This document shows, piece by piece, positions 1 to 8,514 of a DNA stretch of 64,000 nt. A program made the position numbers and the translations under genes. Positions within the stretch are counted from its first letter, which is position 1; every line of letters starts with the position of its first letter. The notes beneath the pieces are model-generated. The model was not told the DNA's origin. It was given only the letters and a program-made list of their open reading frames with translations, and ran no database searches. The stretch lies in NCBI GenBank assembly GCA_022823365.1, contig JAJDXG010000063.1:62001-126000 (forward strand), read 5' to 3'. The stretch comes from Gemmatimonadota bacterium (GTDB lineage Bacteria > Gemmatimonadota > Gemmatimonadetes > Longimicrobiales > Gaopeijiaceae).

Positions 1-578
1 ATTCGGTGGTGGACCGCGACGGGATGGCGGTCTCGGTCACCTACACGCTGGAGCAGGGCTACGGCTCGAAAATCACGGTGCCAGGGGCGGGCTTCCTCCT
101 CAACAACGAGATGGGCGACTTCAACGGCAAGCCGGGCCTCACCAACGACCGCGGACTGATCGGCACCGAGGCCAACCTGGCGCGGCCCGAGCAGCGCATG
201 CTGTCGAGCATGAGCCCGTCGGTGCTGTCGCGCGACGGCGAGCTGGTGGCGGTCATCGGCACCCCGGGCGGGCGCACCATCATCAATACCGTGATGCAGC
301 TGGTGCTCAACATCGTCGACCATGGCATGACCATCGAGGAGGCGGTGGCCGCGCCCCGGATCCATCACCAGTGGCTCCCGAACAACGTGCGCATCGAGGA
401 AGGCGGAGTTTCGGACGGGGATCTCGCGGCGCTGGAGGCGATGGGCCACGAGGTCCAGGTGAGGGGCAGCCAGGGGCGGGCCAGCTCGATCGGGGTCGAT
501 CCGGAGACCGGCGAGTTCATCGGCGCGCCCGACCCGCGCAGCCCGGACGGAGGAGCGGCGGCACCGTCCGGCAGCTGA
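1..578 (+). CDS. ggt: Gamma-glutamyltransferase, C-terminal part (5' end outside window)
   Basis: The reading frame is open from the window edge and encodes the last 191 or so residues of a gamma-glutamyltransferase, the enzyme that cleaves or transfers the gamma-glutamyl group of glutathione, usually in the periplasm. The visible part is the small (catalytic) subunit after the autocleavage site. It carries the family's GAGFLLNNEMGDFN stretch, then a later SPSVLSRDGELVAVIGTPGG segment that forms the substrate loop, and the helix NTVMQLVLNIVDHGMTIEEAV. The nucleophilic threonine lies upstream and is not in the window. The end is ragged, rich in Pro, Gly and Ala. An MFS transporter gene follows 46 bases later on the same strand. 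Family assignment is firm; substrate is not. Confidence 0.92.
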   Translation, partial: SVVDRDGMAVSVTYTLEQGYGSKITVPGAGFLLNNEMGDFNGKPGLTNDRGLIGTEANLARPEQRMLSSMSPSVLSRDGELVAVIGTPGGRTIINTVMQLVLNIVDHGMTIEEAVAAPRIHHQWLPNNVRIEEGGVSDGDLAALEAMGHEVQVRGSQGRASSIGVDPETGEFIGAPDPRSPDGGAAAPSGS

Positions 579-624
579 CCGCGGCTCTCCTCCGGCAGGA
601 GCGGCCGAAGAGGTCCGCGATGCG

Positions 625-1848
625 TTGCGCGGGAAAACCCGGACGCTGCTCGTGAAGGAGCACACCGCACCGGCCCACCCCTACCTCGTCGTTTTCGCCC
701 TCTGGCTGCTCGTGTTTTCTGCGAGCAGTCAGACCATGGTGATCGCCCCGATCCTGCCCCTGATCCGCGAAGAGCTGGGCATCGCCGATGCCCTTCTGGG
801 CACCCTGGTCACGGTCTACAGCCTGATGGTGGGGATCATGGCCGTGATCTCCGGCCCGATCTCCGACCGCATCGGCCGGCGCCGCATCCTGCTGCTGGGA
901 GCGGGGGCGATGACCTGCGCCCTGGCCCTGCACACCTTCGTGGATTCCTTTCCGGAGTTCCTCGTGGTGCGCGTGCTCGCGGGCGCCGCGGGCGGCGTGC
1001 TCTCCGGCGCGGCGGTCTCCTACGTCGGCGACTATTTTCCCTACAGGCGGCGCGGATGGGCGACGGGCTGGGTCATGAGCGGGTCGGCCGTCGGCCTCAT
1101 CATCGGCATCCCCGTGGGCGTCCTGCTGGCGGGTGAATTCGGCTTCCGCAGCCCCTTCTACTTCTTCGGCGTCATGATGGCGCTGACCTTCCTGCTGGTG
1201 TACACGCGGGTGCCGCAGCCCCCCGTGAAGCGCCGGCGCTCGCGGTTGACGGTAAACCGCGCGATCGCGGGCTACGCCGTCATGCTGCGCCGCCCCGAGA
1301 TCGCCTTTGCCGCGCTGGCCTTCTTCACCGTGTCGCTGGGCGTTGCACTGTTCGTGGTCTACTTCCCCACCTGGCTGGAGGCCTCCCTCGACGCCACCTC
1401 CGAACAGATCGCATCGCTGTTCCTGGTGGCCGGGGTGGCCAACGTCATCGCGGGTCCCCAGGCCGGGAGGCTGTCGGACCGGGTGGGCCGCAAGGTGATG
1501 GTGATCTCCTCCTGCCTGGGCCTCTCGGTGGTCATGCTCGCGACGGTGCCGCTCATCACCAGCCTCTGGGTCGCCTATCCGCTCTACGCCGTGATGATGA
1601 TGATGATCGCGATGCGCACGAGCCCGTACTCGGCACTCCTGACGGCGCTCGTGCCCGCCAGCCGGCGCGGTTCTCTCATGAGCCTGACGGTCGCGCTCGG
1701 GCAGGTGGGATTCGCGCTGGGCGCGATGTTGGCGGGGTACTCCTATGCCAATCTGGGATTCGCCGGCAACACCGTCATCGGAGCGGTCGCGGTGCTGTGC
1801 ATGGGATGGATGGTGTGGGCCAGGCTGCCCGAGCCGGAGCGGGAGTGA
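625..1848 (+). CDS. Major facilitator superfamily transporter
   Basis: A 407-residue integral membrane protein with about 12 hydrophobic segments, typical of MFS secondary carriers. The signature between helices 2 and 3 is present (GPISDRIGRRR), and a second copy appears in the C-terminal half (AGRLSDRVGRK), as expected from the internal duplication. An acidic and polar region separates the halves around residue 200 (VKRRRSRLTVN). The start given is a TTG; an in-frame GTG at 652 is an equally plausible start and would remove nine residues. The gene is convergent with the serine hydrolase pair downstream, only 25 bases away. Substrate cannot be read from the sequence; exporters and organic-acid or drug carriers share this layout. 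Confidence 0.85.
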   Translation: MRGKTRTLLVKEHTAPAHPYLVVFALWLLVFSASSQTMVIAPILPLIREELGIADALLGTLVTVYSLMVGIMAVISGPISDRIGRRRILLLGAGAMTCALALHTFVDSFPEFLVVRVLAGAAGGVLSGAAVSYVGDYFPYRRRGWATGWVMSGSAVGLIIGIPVGVLLAGEFGFRSPFYFFGVMMALTFLLVYTRVPQPPVKRRRSRLTVNRAIAGYAVMLRRPEIAFAALAFFTVSLGVALFVVYFPTWLEASLDATSEQIASLFLVAGVANVIAGPQAGRLSDRVGRKVMVISSCLGLSVVMLATVPLITSLWVAYPLYAVMMMMIAMRTSPYSALLTALVPASRRGSLMSLTVALGQVGFALGAMLAGYSYANLGFAGNTVIGAVAVLCMGWMVWARLPEPERE

Positions 1849-1873
1849 CGGAGCTGCCGGCGGCAGGCCGAGG

Positions 1874-3196
1874 CTAGCGGAGCGCCCCGTACACCAGCGC
1901 GCGCAGCTTCTGGTGATCGTCCAGGCCGGCGGCCGGGATGACCTGGGTGAAGTAGACCATCACCAGCCGCTCCACCGGGTCCACCCAGTAGGTGGTGTGG
2001 TAGGCGCCGCCCCAGCCGTAGTCCCCGAGCGAGCCGGGCTCGCCGGCTCCCCCCAGATCCAGGCGCACGCTGAAGCCCAGTCCGAACCCCATCCCCGGCG
2101 CGAAGAGGTCGCCCACGTGGTTGCTGGTCATCAACGCGACGCTTGCGGGAGACAGGATGCGCGCGTCGCCGAGGGTGCCGCCGTCGAGCATCATCTGAAG
2201 GAAGCGGGCGTAGTCGCGCGCGGTCGAGAGCAGTCCCGCACCGCCCGAGAAGCTGACCCGGGGACCGTCCACGTACTGCCCCTGCGCATCCATGCCCTCA
2301 CCGTCGCGGGCCCGCACCAGTGCGCCCGGCGTTCGCCGGTTGTAGACCGTCGCAAGCCGGTCGCGCTTCTCCGGCGGCAGGTAGAAGTGGGTGTCGCGCA
2401 TGTCCAGGGGTTCGAAGATGCGCGAGTGCAGGAAGGCCTCGAGGGTCTGTCCCGAGACCGCCTCGACCAGCGCCCCCAGGATGTCGGTGTTGTAGCCGTA
2501 GACGAAGCGCTCCCCGGGCTGGGCCTGGAAGGGCAGCGATCCCATGCGGTCGACCGTCGCGCGCACGGGTTCGTCGCGGTGGGCGAAATACCACCCGGTG
2601 ATCTCCGCCTCCCGCCAGCGGTCCGCTCCGGGGCCGCCCATGCCGTAGGCGATCCCGGCCGTATGCGTGAGAAGGTCGCGAACGGTGATCGGCCGTCGGG
2701 ACGCCACCACGTCGTACCCGCCGTCCGGCAGCGGTTCGGCCACGGTGGTCTCCGTGAAGGCCGGCAGGTGCTTCCCGACCGGATCGGAAATCAGCAGCGC
2801 GCCGTCCTCCTGCAGCAGCATCACGGCCACGCTCACGACGGCCTTGGTCTGCGAAGCGATGCGGAAAATCGCGTCCGCCCCCAGCGGCGTGCGCGCCTCC
2901 AGGTCGGCGAACCCGGTGGCGTGCTCGTAGACCACTGCGCCGTCGCGAAGCACGGCGACGACGGCACCGGGCAGGCGGCCGTCGGCCACGTAGTCGTCCA
3001 GCAGGGTGCCGATACGCTGGAGGCGGCCGGCGACGAAGCCCGCCTCGGCGGGGGTGGCGCGGGGCAGCTCCTGGGCGGCAGCTGCCGCCGGAGCCAGCCC
3101 ACCGAGGAACAGCGCGCCGAGGAGCGCGGCGGCACTGCGCGCGCGAGGTCTTGCGTAGCGACAACTTCTACCGGTCATGACGCGCCACGAACCCAT
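1874..3196 (-). CDS. Beta-lactamase-fold serine hydrolase, exported (paralogue B)
   Basis: A 440-residue class C beta-lactamase/penicillin-binding-fold hydrolase (Pfam beta-lactamase family, COG1680 type). After a signal peptide ending near AAAAAQ it shows the nucleophile motif SQTK, a downstream Tyr-containing motif in the segment YGYNTD, and a C-terminal YHTTYW stretch where the third motif is expected. The start was chosen at 3196 because GGAGGAG lies just upstream, inside the end of the neighbouring gene: the reading is GAC-TGA-G-ATG, so the two genes are translationally coupled. It is very similar along its whole length to the adjacent upstream gene, so the pair is a tandem duplication. 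Such enzymes act as esterases, D-amino-acid peptidases or beta-lactamases; which one is unknown. Confidence 0.88.
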   Translation of the reverse strand: MGSWRVMTGRSCRYARPRARSAAALLGALFLGGLAPAAAAAQELPRATPAEAGFVAGRLQRIGTLLDDYVADGRLPGAVVAVLRDGAVVYEHATGFADLEARTPLGADAIFRIASQTKAVVSVAVMLLQEDGALLISDPVGKHLPAFTETTVAEPLPDGGYDVVASRRPITVRDLLTHTAGIAYGMGGPGADRWREAEITGWYFAHRDEPVRATVDRMGSLPFQAQPGERFVYGYNTDILGALVEAVSGQTLEAFLHSRIFEPLDMRDTHFYLPPEKRDRLATVYNRRTPGALVRARDGEGMDAQGQYVDGPRVSFSGGAGLLSTARDYARFLQMMLDGGTLGDARILSPASVALMTSNHVGDLFAPGMGFGLGFSVRLDLGGAGEPGSLGDYGWGGAYHTTYWVDPVERLVMVYFTQVIPAAGLDDHQKLRALVYGALR

Positions 3197-3197
3197 C

Positions 3198-4505
3198 TCA
3201 GTCTCCTCCCAACGCCCCGTATACGATCGCCCGCAGCTTCTGATGCTCATCGAGGCCAGAGGCGGGGATTACCTGCGTGAAGTAGACGACCACCAGCCGT
3301 TCGGCCGGGTCGACCCAGGAATCGGTGTGGTACGCCCCGCTCCAACCGTAGTCGCCGATCGAGCCCGGCTGTCCCGCTGCTCCCAGGTCCAGGCGGATGC
3401 GAAATCCGAAGCCGAAGCCCATGCCCGGCTCGGGGAACATGTCGCCGATGTGGTTGGCGGTCATGAGTGCGACGCTCGCGGGCGAGAGGATGCGCGCATC
3501 GCCGAGCGAGCCCCCGTTCAGCATCATCTGGAGGAAACGGGCGTAGTCGCGCGCGGTCGAGAGCAGCCCCGCCCCGCCCGAGAAGCTGGCTCGCGGCCCG
3601 TCCACGTATTGTCCCTGCTCGGTCATGCCCCCGCCGTCGGCGGCGCGGAACAGCCGTCCGGGTATCTCCTCGTTGTAGACGGTGGTGAGCCGGCCGCGTT
3701 TCTCCAGCGGAAGGAAGAAATGGGTGTCGCGCATGTCGAGCGGCTCGAAGATGCGGGATCGCAGAAAGTCGTCGAGCGTCTCGCCCGAAAGCTCCTCCAC
3801 GAGGGCGCCCAGGATGTCGGTGGAGTAGCCGTGGATGAACTGGGTGCCGGGCTGCGCCGCAAAGGGCAGCGATCCCATGCGGTCCACCGTCGCGCGAATG
3901 GGTTCGCTGCGGTGTGCGAAGTACCATCCGGTGACCCCCGCTTCGCTCCAGCGCTCACCGGCCGGCCCGGATCCGTACGCGATCCCCGAGGTGTGGGTCA
4001 GCAGATCGCGGATCGTGATCGCCCGCTCCGCCGGCACCACCTCGAAGCCGCCCGGAAGGAGTTCAGCCACCTGGGTGCGCGCAAATGCCGGAAGGTACTT
4101 GCCGATCGGATCCGAGAGCAGCAGCGCGCCCTCTTCCTGAAGCATCATCACGGCCACGCTGACCACCGGCTTGGTCTGCGAAGCGATGCGAAAGATCGCG
4201 TCCCGGGTCATCGGCCGTCGGGCTTCGAGATCGGAGAACCCCGCCGCGTGTTCGTACACCACGGCTCCGTCCCGCAGAACGGCCATGACGGCGCCCGGGA
4301 GGCGGTTGTCGGCGACATAGTCGTCCAGCAGCACGCCGATGCGCTCCAGGCGCCCGGGCACGAAGCCGGTCTCGGCGGGGGCGGCGCGCGGAAGCTCCTG
4401 CGAAAGGGCGAGGTCCGGGGCCAGCCCGGCGAGGATCGGGACGGCAACGAGAACCGTGGCCGGGAAGGACGGAACGCGGCTGGAGAACCGGGGCGGATAT
4501 CGCAT
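3198..4505 (-). CDS. Beta-lactamase-fold serine hydrolase, exported (paralogue A)
   Basis: A 435-residue hydrolase of the same family as its downstream neighbour, with a signal peptide (hydrophobic stretch before LALSQ), the SQTK nucleophile motif and the YGSGPAGERW and YSTDILG segments matching those of the paralogue. The start at 4505 is supported by AAGGGGG about nine bases upstream. A much longer open frame continues upstream across the opposite strand, but that part is antisense to the M1 aminopeptidase and is not coding. The gene is first in a two-gene operon, separated from the second by one base. It is divergent from the aminopeptidase lipoprotein, so all three may be functionally linked in periplasmic peptide or ester breakdown (inference). 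Confidence 0.88.
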   Translation of the reverse strand: MRYPPRFSSRVPSFPATVLVAVPILAGLAPDLALSQELPRAAPAETGFVPGRLERIGVLLDDYVADNRLPGAVMAVLRDGAVVYEHAAGFSDLEARRPMTRDAIFRIASQTKPVVSVAVMMLQEEGALLLSDPIGKYLPAFARTQVAELLPGGFEVVPAERAITIRDLLTHTSGIAYGSGPAGERWSEAGVTGWYFAHRSEPIRATVDRMGSLPFAAQPGTQFIHGYSTDILGALVEELSGETLDDFLRSRIFEPLDMRDTHFFLPLEKRGRLTTVYNEEIPGRLFRAADGGGMTEQGQYVDGPRASFSGGAGLLSTARDYARFLQMMLNGGSLGDARILSPASVALMTANHIGDMFPEPGMGFGFGFRIRLDLGAAGQPGSIGDYGWSGAYHTDSWVDPAERLVVVYFTQVIPASGLDEHQKLRAIVYGALGGD

Positions 4506-4601
4506 CTGGTGGCCCCCTTGGCAGGTAGTCTCGCTGAATGGCCATTCCGTCGGGTCGCGAGGCTGCCGGACCGGTCCGCGGTCAGGTCCATGGCTCGGCC
4601 G

Positions 4602-4630
4602 TTGGCGGCAACCGACGGCATCCGTGATAT
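4602..4630 (+). promoter_or_regulatory. Possible promoter for the M1 aminopeptidase gene
   Basis: In the 198-base divergent gap, TTGGCG at 4602-4607 and TGATAT at 4625-4630 are separated by 17 bases and lie about 75 bases upstream of the GTG start. The match to sigma-70 boxes is only partial (TGATAT shares three of six bases), so this is weak. Confidence 0.2.
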
Positions 4631-4703
4631 TGGGCCACAACCGATCATGCCCGCAATTCAGGCGGTGGGCCGAGGTTCGCCCGCCGCCCCGGAGGACATC
4701 AGC

Positions 4704-6479
4704 GTGTATCCCAGACGGCTCGCCGGCACCTCGACTACGCTCTTCGCCCTGGCAGGCCTCGGCGCCCTGGCCTGTGCCCCCGCCACCCCGCCCGCGGCCG
4801 ACACCCCGGTTCCCGGGCTCGCCCCGGACGTTCCCCTCGAGCCCGGGGCCGTGATGAGCATCCCCGAGCCGGATCCCGTGGAGGCCGGGCGAGCCCCCCT
4901 CCCCGGCGAGTACGCGGGCGCCTTCGACGTCCTCCACTACGACCTGGAGTTGTCGCTCCACCTGGACCGGAGCGACTTCGACGGCCGCGCGCGCATTCTG
5001 GTCGCGCCCCCCGCCGACCCCGAGACGCCGATGGAGTTCGACCTGGTGGGCCTCGCCGTTCACGCCATCGAGGTCGACGGCGTCCGCACTCCGTTCGAGT
5101 ACGCCGACGGCAAGCTGCGCGTCTTCGCGCCGCCGGGCGCGACCGGCACCGTGGAGGTGGCCGTGGCGTACGGCGGCACCCCCGACGACGGCCTGATCCT
5201 GCGCGACAACGTGCACGGCGACCCGGCGGCCTTCGCCGACAACTGGCCCAACCGGGCACGCTTCTGGTTCCCGTCGGTCGACCACCCGAGCGACAAGGCG
5301 ACGGTGGAGTACACCATCCACGCACCCGCCGCATGGCAGGTGATCGCCAACGGCACCATCGCGGCGCCGCCCGCCCCCACCGACGACGACGCGCTGGGAG
5401 GCGCGGAAGGCCGGCGCACCTGGCGCTGGACCACCTCGGTCCCCATCCCCAGCTACACGATGGTCATCGGCGGCGCCGACCTCGCGGTGCGCCAGGTGGG
5501 GCTGGCCGCGTGCGGCGACTCGCCCGTCTCGCCGCGCAGCGACGGCTGCACGCGCGTCAGCTACTGGGTCTATCCCCAGGATGTCGACAACGGCGCGCGC
5601 ATCTTCGGGCGCGCGGCGGAGATGGTCGACTTCTTCACCGACCTCATCGGCCCCTACCCCTACGAGAAGCTGGCCAACGTGCAGAGCGCCACCCGCTTCG
5701 GCGGCATGGAGAACTCCTCGGCCATCTTCTACACCGAGCAGGGCATCGCCCAGGGCCGCAACATGGAGGGCACCGTCTCGCACGAGATCGCGCACCAGTG
5801 GTTCGGCGACAGCGTCACGGAGTCGGAGTGGTACGACCTGTGGCTCTCCGAGGGCTTCGCCACCTACTTCGGGGCGCTTTTCTTCGAAGAGGCCGACGGA
5901 CCCGGGGACTTCCGCGGAAGGATGGAAGGAAGCCGGCAGCGCGTGCTCGCCTCGAGCGACGTCAACCGTCCCGTGGTCGACCGCGAGGAGACGAACCTCT
6001 TCAACCTGCTCAACGCCAACAACTATCCGAAGGGCGGATGGGTGCTGCACATGCTGCGCGGCATGCTGGGCGACGAGACGTTCTTCGCCGGCATCCGCAG
6101 CTACTACGCGCGCTTCCGCGACAGCGTGGCGGGCACCTCCGACTTCCGCGCCGTCATGGAGGAGGCGTCCGGGTCCGACCTGGGCTGGTTCTTCGAGCAG
6201 TGGCTCTACCGGCCCGGTTATCCGGTGGTCGCCTCCGAAACCGCATGGGATGCGGAGGCCGGCGAGGCGGTGGTCACCATCCGGCAGACGCAACAGGCCG
6301 ACTGGCCCACCTTCCGGCTCCCCCTGGACATCGAGTTCGAGGTGGGCGGCAACGCTGAACGCAGCCGCGTCGAGGTCACCGGGAGGGAACAGACGTTCCG
6401 CATCCCGCTCGAGGCCGCGCCTTCCGGCACGACCCTCGACCCGGACGACTATCTGCTCATGCAGACGGGCGGCAACTGA
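4704..6479 (+). CDS. M1 family metallopeptidase, lipoprotein
   Basis: A 591-residue M1 (aminopeptidase N/leukotriene A4 hydrolase type) zinc peptidase. The exopeptidase motif GGMEN is near residue 333, followed by HEIAHQWFGD near residue 360 and the third zinc ligand in WLSEGFATYF, giving HExxH-x18-E. The N-terminal beta-sandwich domain precedes these. The GTG start at 4704 was chosen because GGAGG lies eight bases upstream (4691-4695) and because it gives a short signal ending in GALAC, a lipobox; the protein is therefore probably lipid-anchored. The open frame extends far upstream of this start but antisense to the serine hydrolases, which I reject. It should remove N-terminal residues from peptides at the cell envelope; its C-terminal ERAP-like helical domain is short. 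Confidence 0.93.
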   Translation: MYPRRLAGTSTTLFALAGLGALACAPATPPAADTPVPGLAPDVPLEPGAVMSIPEPDPVEAGRAPLPGEYAGAFDVLHYDLELSLHLDRSDFDGRARILVAPPADPETPMEFDLVGLAVHAIEVDGVRTPFEYADGKLRVFAPPGATGTVEVAVAYGGTPDDGLILRDNVHGDPAAFADNWPNRARFWFPSVDHPSDKATVEYTIHAPAAWQVIANGTIAAPPAPTDDDALGGAEGRRTWRWTTSVPIPSYTMVIGGADLAVRQVGLAACGDSPVSPRSDGCTRVSYWVYPQDVDNGARIFGRAAEMVDFFTDLIGPYPYEKLANVQSATRFGGMENSSAIFYTEQGIAQGRNMEGTVSHEIAHQWFGDSVTESEWYDLWLSEGFATYFGALFFEEADGPGDFRGRMEGSRQRVLASSDVNRPVVDREETNLFNLLNANNYPKGGWVLHMLRGMLGDETFFAGIRSYYARFRDSVAGTSDFRAVMEEASGSDLGWFFEQWLYRPGYPVVASETAWDAEAGEAVVTIRQTQQADWPTFRLPLDIEFEVGGNAERSRVEVTGREQTFRIPLEAAPSGTTLDPDDYLLMQTGGN

Positions 6480-6594
6480 CGGGCCGCCATCGGGATCGAA
6501 GCTGTAAACACTTGTATTCGCGGCCCCGATGCGCGACCATGGCAGTTTCCGCCTACCCACCAGAAGCCCAACATGAAATGAATGGAGACGGCTC

Positions 6595-7629
6595 TTGGCA
6601 GGGACCACACATCTCAGGTTTGAGCGCGACATCGCCGAACTGCAGCGGCAGATCGACGGCCTTCGCGCGCTGGCGGACGAGAAGGGCATCGACGTGGTGC
6701 GCGAAATCGAGGTCCTTCGCAGCCGTCTCGCGGCCATGACCGAAGAGACCTACCGCAACCTCGCCCCCATGGAGCGCGTGCAGGTGGCCCGCCATCCCAA
6801 TCGCCCGTACATGCTGGACTATGTGGAGCGCCTCTTCACCGACTGGATCGAACTCCACGGGGACCGGAGCTATCGGGACGACCAGGCCATCGTGGCGGGC
6901 TGGGCGTGCCTGGACGGGCAGTCCCTGATGGTCATCGGCCAGCAGAAGGGCCGGGCCATGAAGGAGAACCTGCGCCGCAACTTCGGCATGCCTCATCCGG
7001 AAGGATACCGTAAGGCGCTGCGCCTGATGCAGATGGCGGAGAAGTTCGGGCGTCCGGTCGTGACCGTCATCGACACCCCCGGGGCGTACCCCGGACTCGG
7101 CTCCGAGGAGCGCGGCATCGGCGAGGCCATCGCCCGCAACCTTCGCGAGATGGCGGCACTGCGCGTCCCCACCGTCTCCATCGTCATCGGCGAAGGCATG
7201 TCCGGCGGCGCGCTCGGCATCGGGGTGACCGACCGCATCCTCATGCTGGAACACGCCGTGTATTCGGTGATCTCCCCGGAAGGGTGCGCCGCCATCCTCT
7301 GGCGATCGCGGGACCACCGCGAGAAGGCCGCCGAGGCGCTGCGCCTGACCTCGGGCGATCTGCTCAGGCTGGGCGTGGCGGACGACATCATCGGGGAGCC
7401 GGTCGGGGGCGCCCACTCCGACTGGGAAGCCGCCTCGAGGAGCGTCTCCACGGCTCTCAAGCGGCACCTGGCCGAGTTGACCGCGCTCGACAGCGACGAA
7501 TTGCTGTCACGGCGCTGGGCCAAGTACGAGACGATCGGGGACTGGGCCGGGAAGGCGATCGATGAGTCCGGGTTCACAGGGCCCCGACTCGACGAGGAGA
7601 GCGGCAGAAGCATGGGAGCTGGCGGCTGA
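6595..7629 (+). CDS. accA: Acetyl-CoA carboxylase carboxyltransferase subunit alpha
   Basis: A 344-residue AccA, which with AccD transfers carboxyl from biotin to acetyl-CoA to make malonyl-CoA for fatty-acid synthesis. Visible family features are the N-terminal coiled helix (LRFERDIAELQRQIDGL), the RPYMLDYVERLF segment, the MPHPEGYRKALRLMQMAEKFGRP block, and VIGEGMSGGALGIGVTDRILMLEHAVYSVISPEGCAAILW near the oxyanion site. The TTG at 6595 is taken as start because GGAG lies seven bases upstream and the following residues match the usual N-terminus. accD is not in the window. RicT and MetG genes follow closely on the same strand, likely as one transcript. Confidence 0.95.
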   Translation: MAGTTHLRFERDIAELQRQIDGLRALADEKGIDVVREIEVLRSRLAAMTEETYRNLAPMERVQVARHPNRPYMLDYVERLFTDWIELHGDRSYRDDQAIVAGWACLDGQSLMVIGQQKGRAMKENLRRNFGMPHPEGYRKALRLMQMAEKFGRPVVTVIDTPGAYPGLGSEERGIGEAIARNLREMAALRVPTVSIVIGEGMSGGALGIGVTDRILMLEHAVYSVISPEGCAAILWRSRDHREKAAEALRLTSGDLLRLGVADDIIGEPVGGAHSDWEAASRSVSTALKRHLAELTALDSDELLSRRWAKYETIGDWAGKAIDESGFTGPRLDEESGRSMGAGG

Positions 7630-7658
7630 GGACGTACCCCGCCCGGGTTCGAGAATAG

Positions 7659-8507
7659 ATGCCAGAGTTCGCGGAAGTCCGGTTCAAGGGAACACGCAAG
7701 GACTACTTCACCTGCCAGCCCGGCGCGCTTCAGCCGGGCAGCTGGGTGATGGTGGAGGCCGAGCGCGGCCGCGATCTCGGCCGCGTGACCGCCCTGGGCG
7801 CCATCGCCGAACGCAAGTGCTCCTCATCCGGTGGATGCGCGACGCCGGAACCGTCCCGCAGGGTTCTGCGGCAGGCTCTCGCCGACGAGATCCGGCACGT
7901 GAGCCAGCTTCGCACCGACGAGGATCGCGTGCGCGCGGTGGCGCGCGACAAGGTGGCCGCCCACAGGCTGAAGATGAAGGTCACCGAGGCGGAGTGGCAG
8001 TTCGACCGCAAGAAGCTGATCATCTACTTCACGGCCGACCGGCGGGTCGACTTCCGGGCCCTGGTCCGCGATCTGGCCCGCACCTTCCGCACCCGCATCG
8101 AGTTGCGCCAGATCGGCGTGCGCGACGAAGCCGCGATGCTCGGAGGAGTCGGCCGCTGCGGGCGCGAACTGTGCTGCTCGACCTGGCTCCCCTCCCTGCG
8201 TCCGGTGAGCCTTCAGCTGGCCAAGGACCAGCGCCTCTCCCTGAATCCGTCGCAGATCTCCGGTTGCTGCGGCCGTCTCATGTGCTGCCTCAAGTACGAA
8301 CACGACGCGTATGTTCGGGCGCGCCGGCGGTTCCCGCGCGAGGGAAGGTCGGTGAACACTTCGCTGGGGCGGCAGAAGGTGATCGCGGTGGACATCTGGA
8401 GCGAGACGGTCACCCTTCTGGCCGGCGACGGAGCCCGCCGCAAGGTGACGCTGAAGGAACTCAGGAAAGAGGTGTCCGGGGTTCCCCGGGGGAAACGCTC
8501 AGACTGA
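7659..8507 (+). CDS. ricT: PSP1 C-terminal domain protein, RicT/YaaT type
   Basis: A 282-residue protein of the RicT (YaaT) family, known in Bacillus as part of an iron-sulfur RicA-RicF-RicT complex that promotes mRNA maturation through RNase Y. The cysteine clusters typical of the family are visible: CSSSGGC near residue 50, GRCGRELCCS near 168, and SGCCGRLMCCLKYEHD near 205. The conserved KYEHD follows. No ricA or ricF is present here and the phylum may use it differently. It begins 29 bases after accA and ends seven bases before the metG start, an arrangement (PSP1 gene next to metG) seen in many bacteria. Confidence 0.9.
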   Translation: MPEFAEVRFKGTRKDYFTCQPGALQPGSWVMVEAERGRDLGRVTALGAIAERKCSSSGGCATPEPSRRVLRQALADEIRHVSQLRTDEDRVRAVARDKVAAHRLKMKVTEAEWQFDRKKLIIYFTADRRVDFRALVRDLARTFRTRIELRQIGVRDEAAMLGGVGRCGRELCCSTWLPSLRPVSLQLAKDQRLSLNPSQISGCCGRLMCCLKYEHDAYVRARRRFPREGRSVNTSLGRQKVIAVDIWSETVTLLAGDGARRKVTLKELRKEVSGVPRGKRSD

Positions 8508-8514
8508 CCCGGAC

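Noticed and set aside
4506-6737. Large minus-strand reading frame extending the serine hydrolase to 1179 codons
   Set aside because: It is antisense to the M1 aminopeptidase; the family N-terminus and a ribosome-binding site mark a start at 4505. Long opposite frames are expected in GC-rich DNA.
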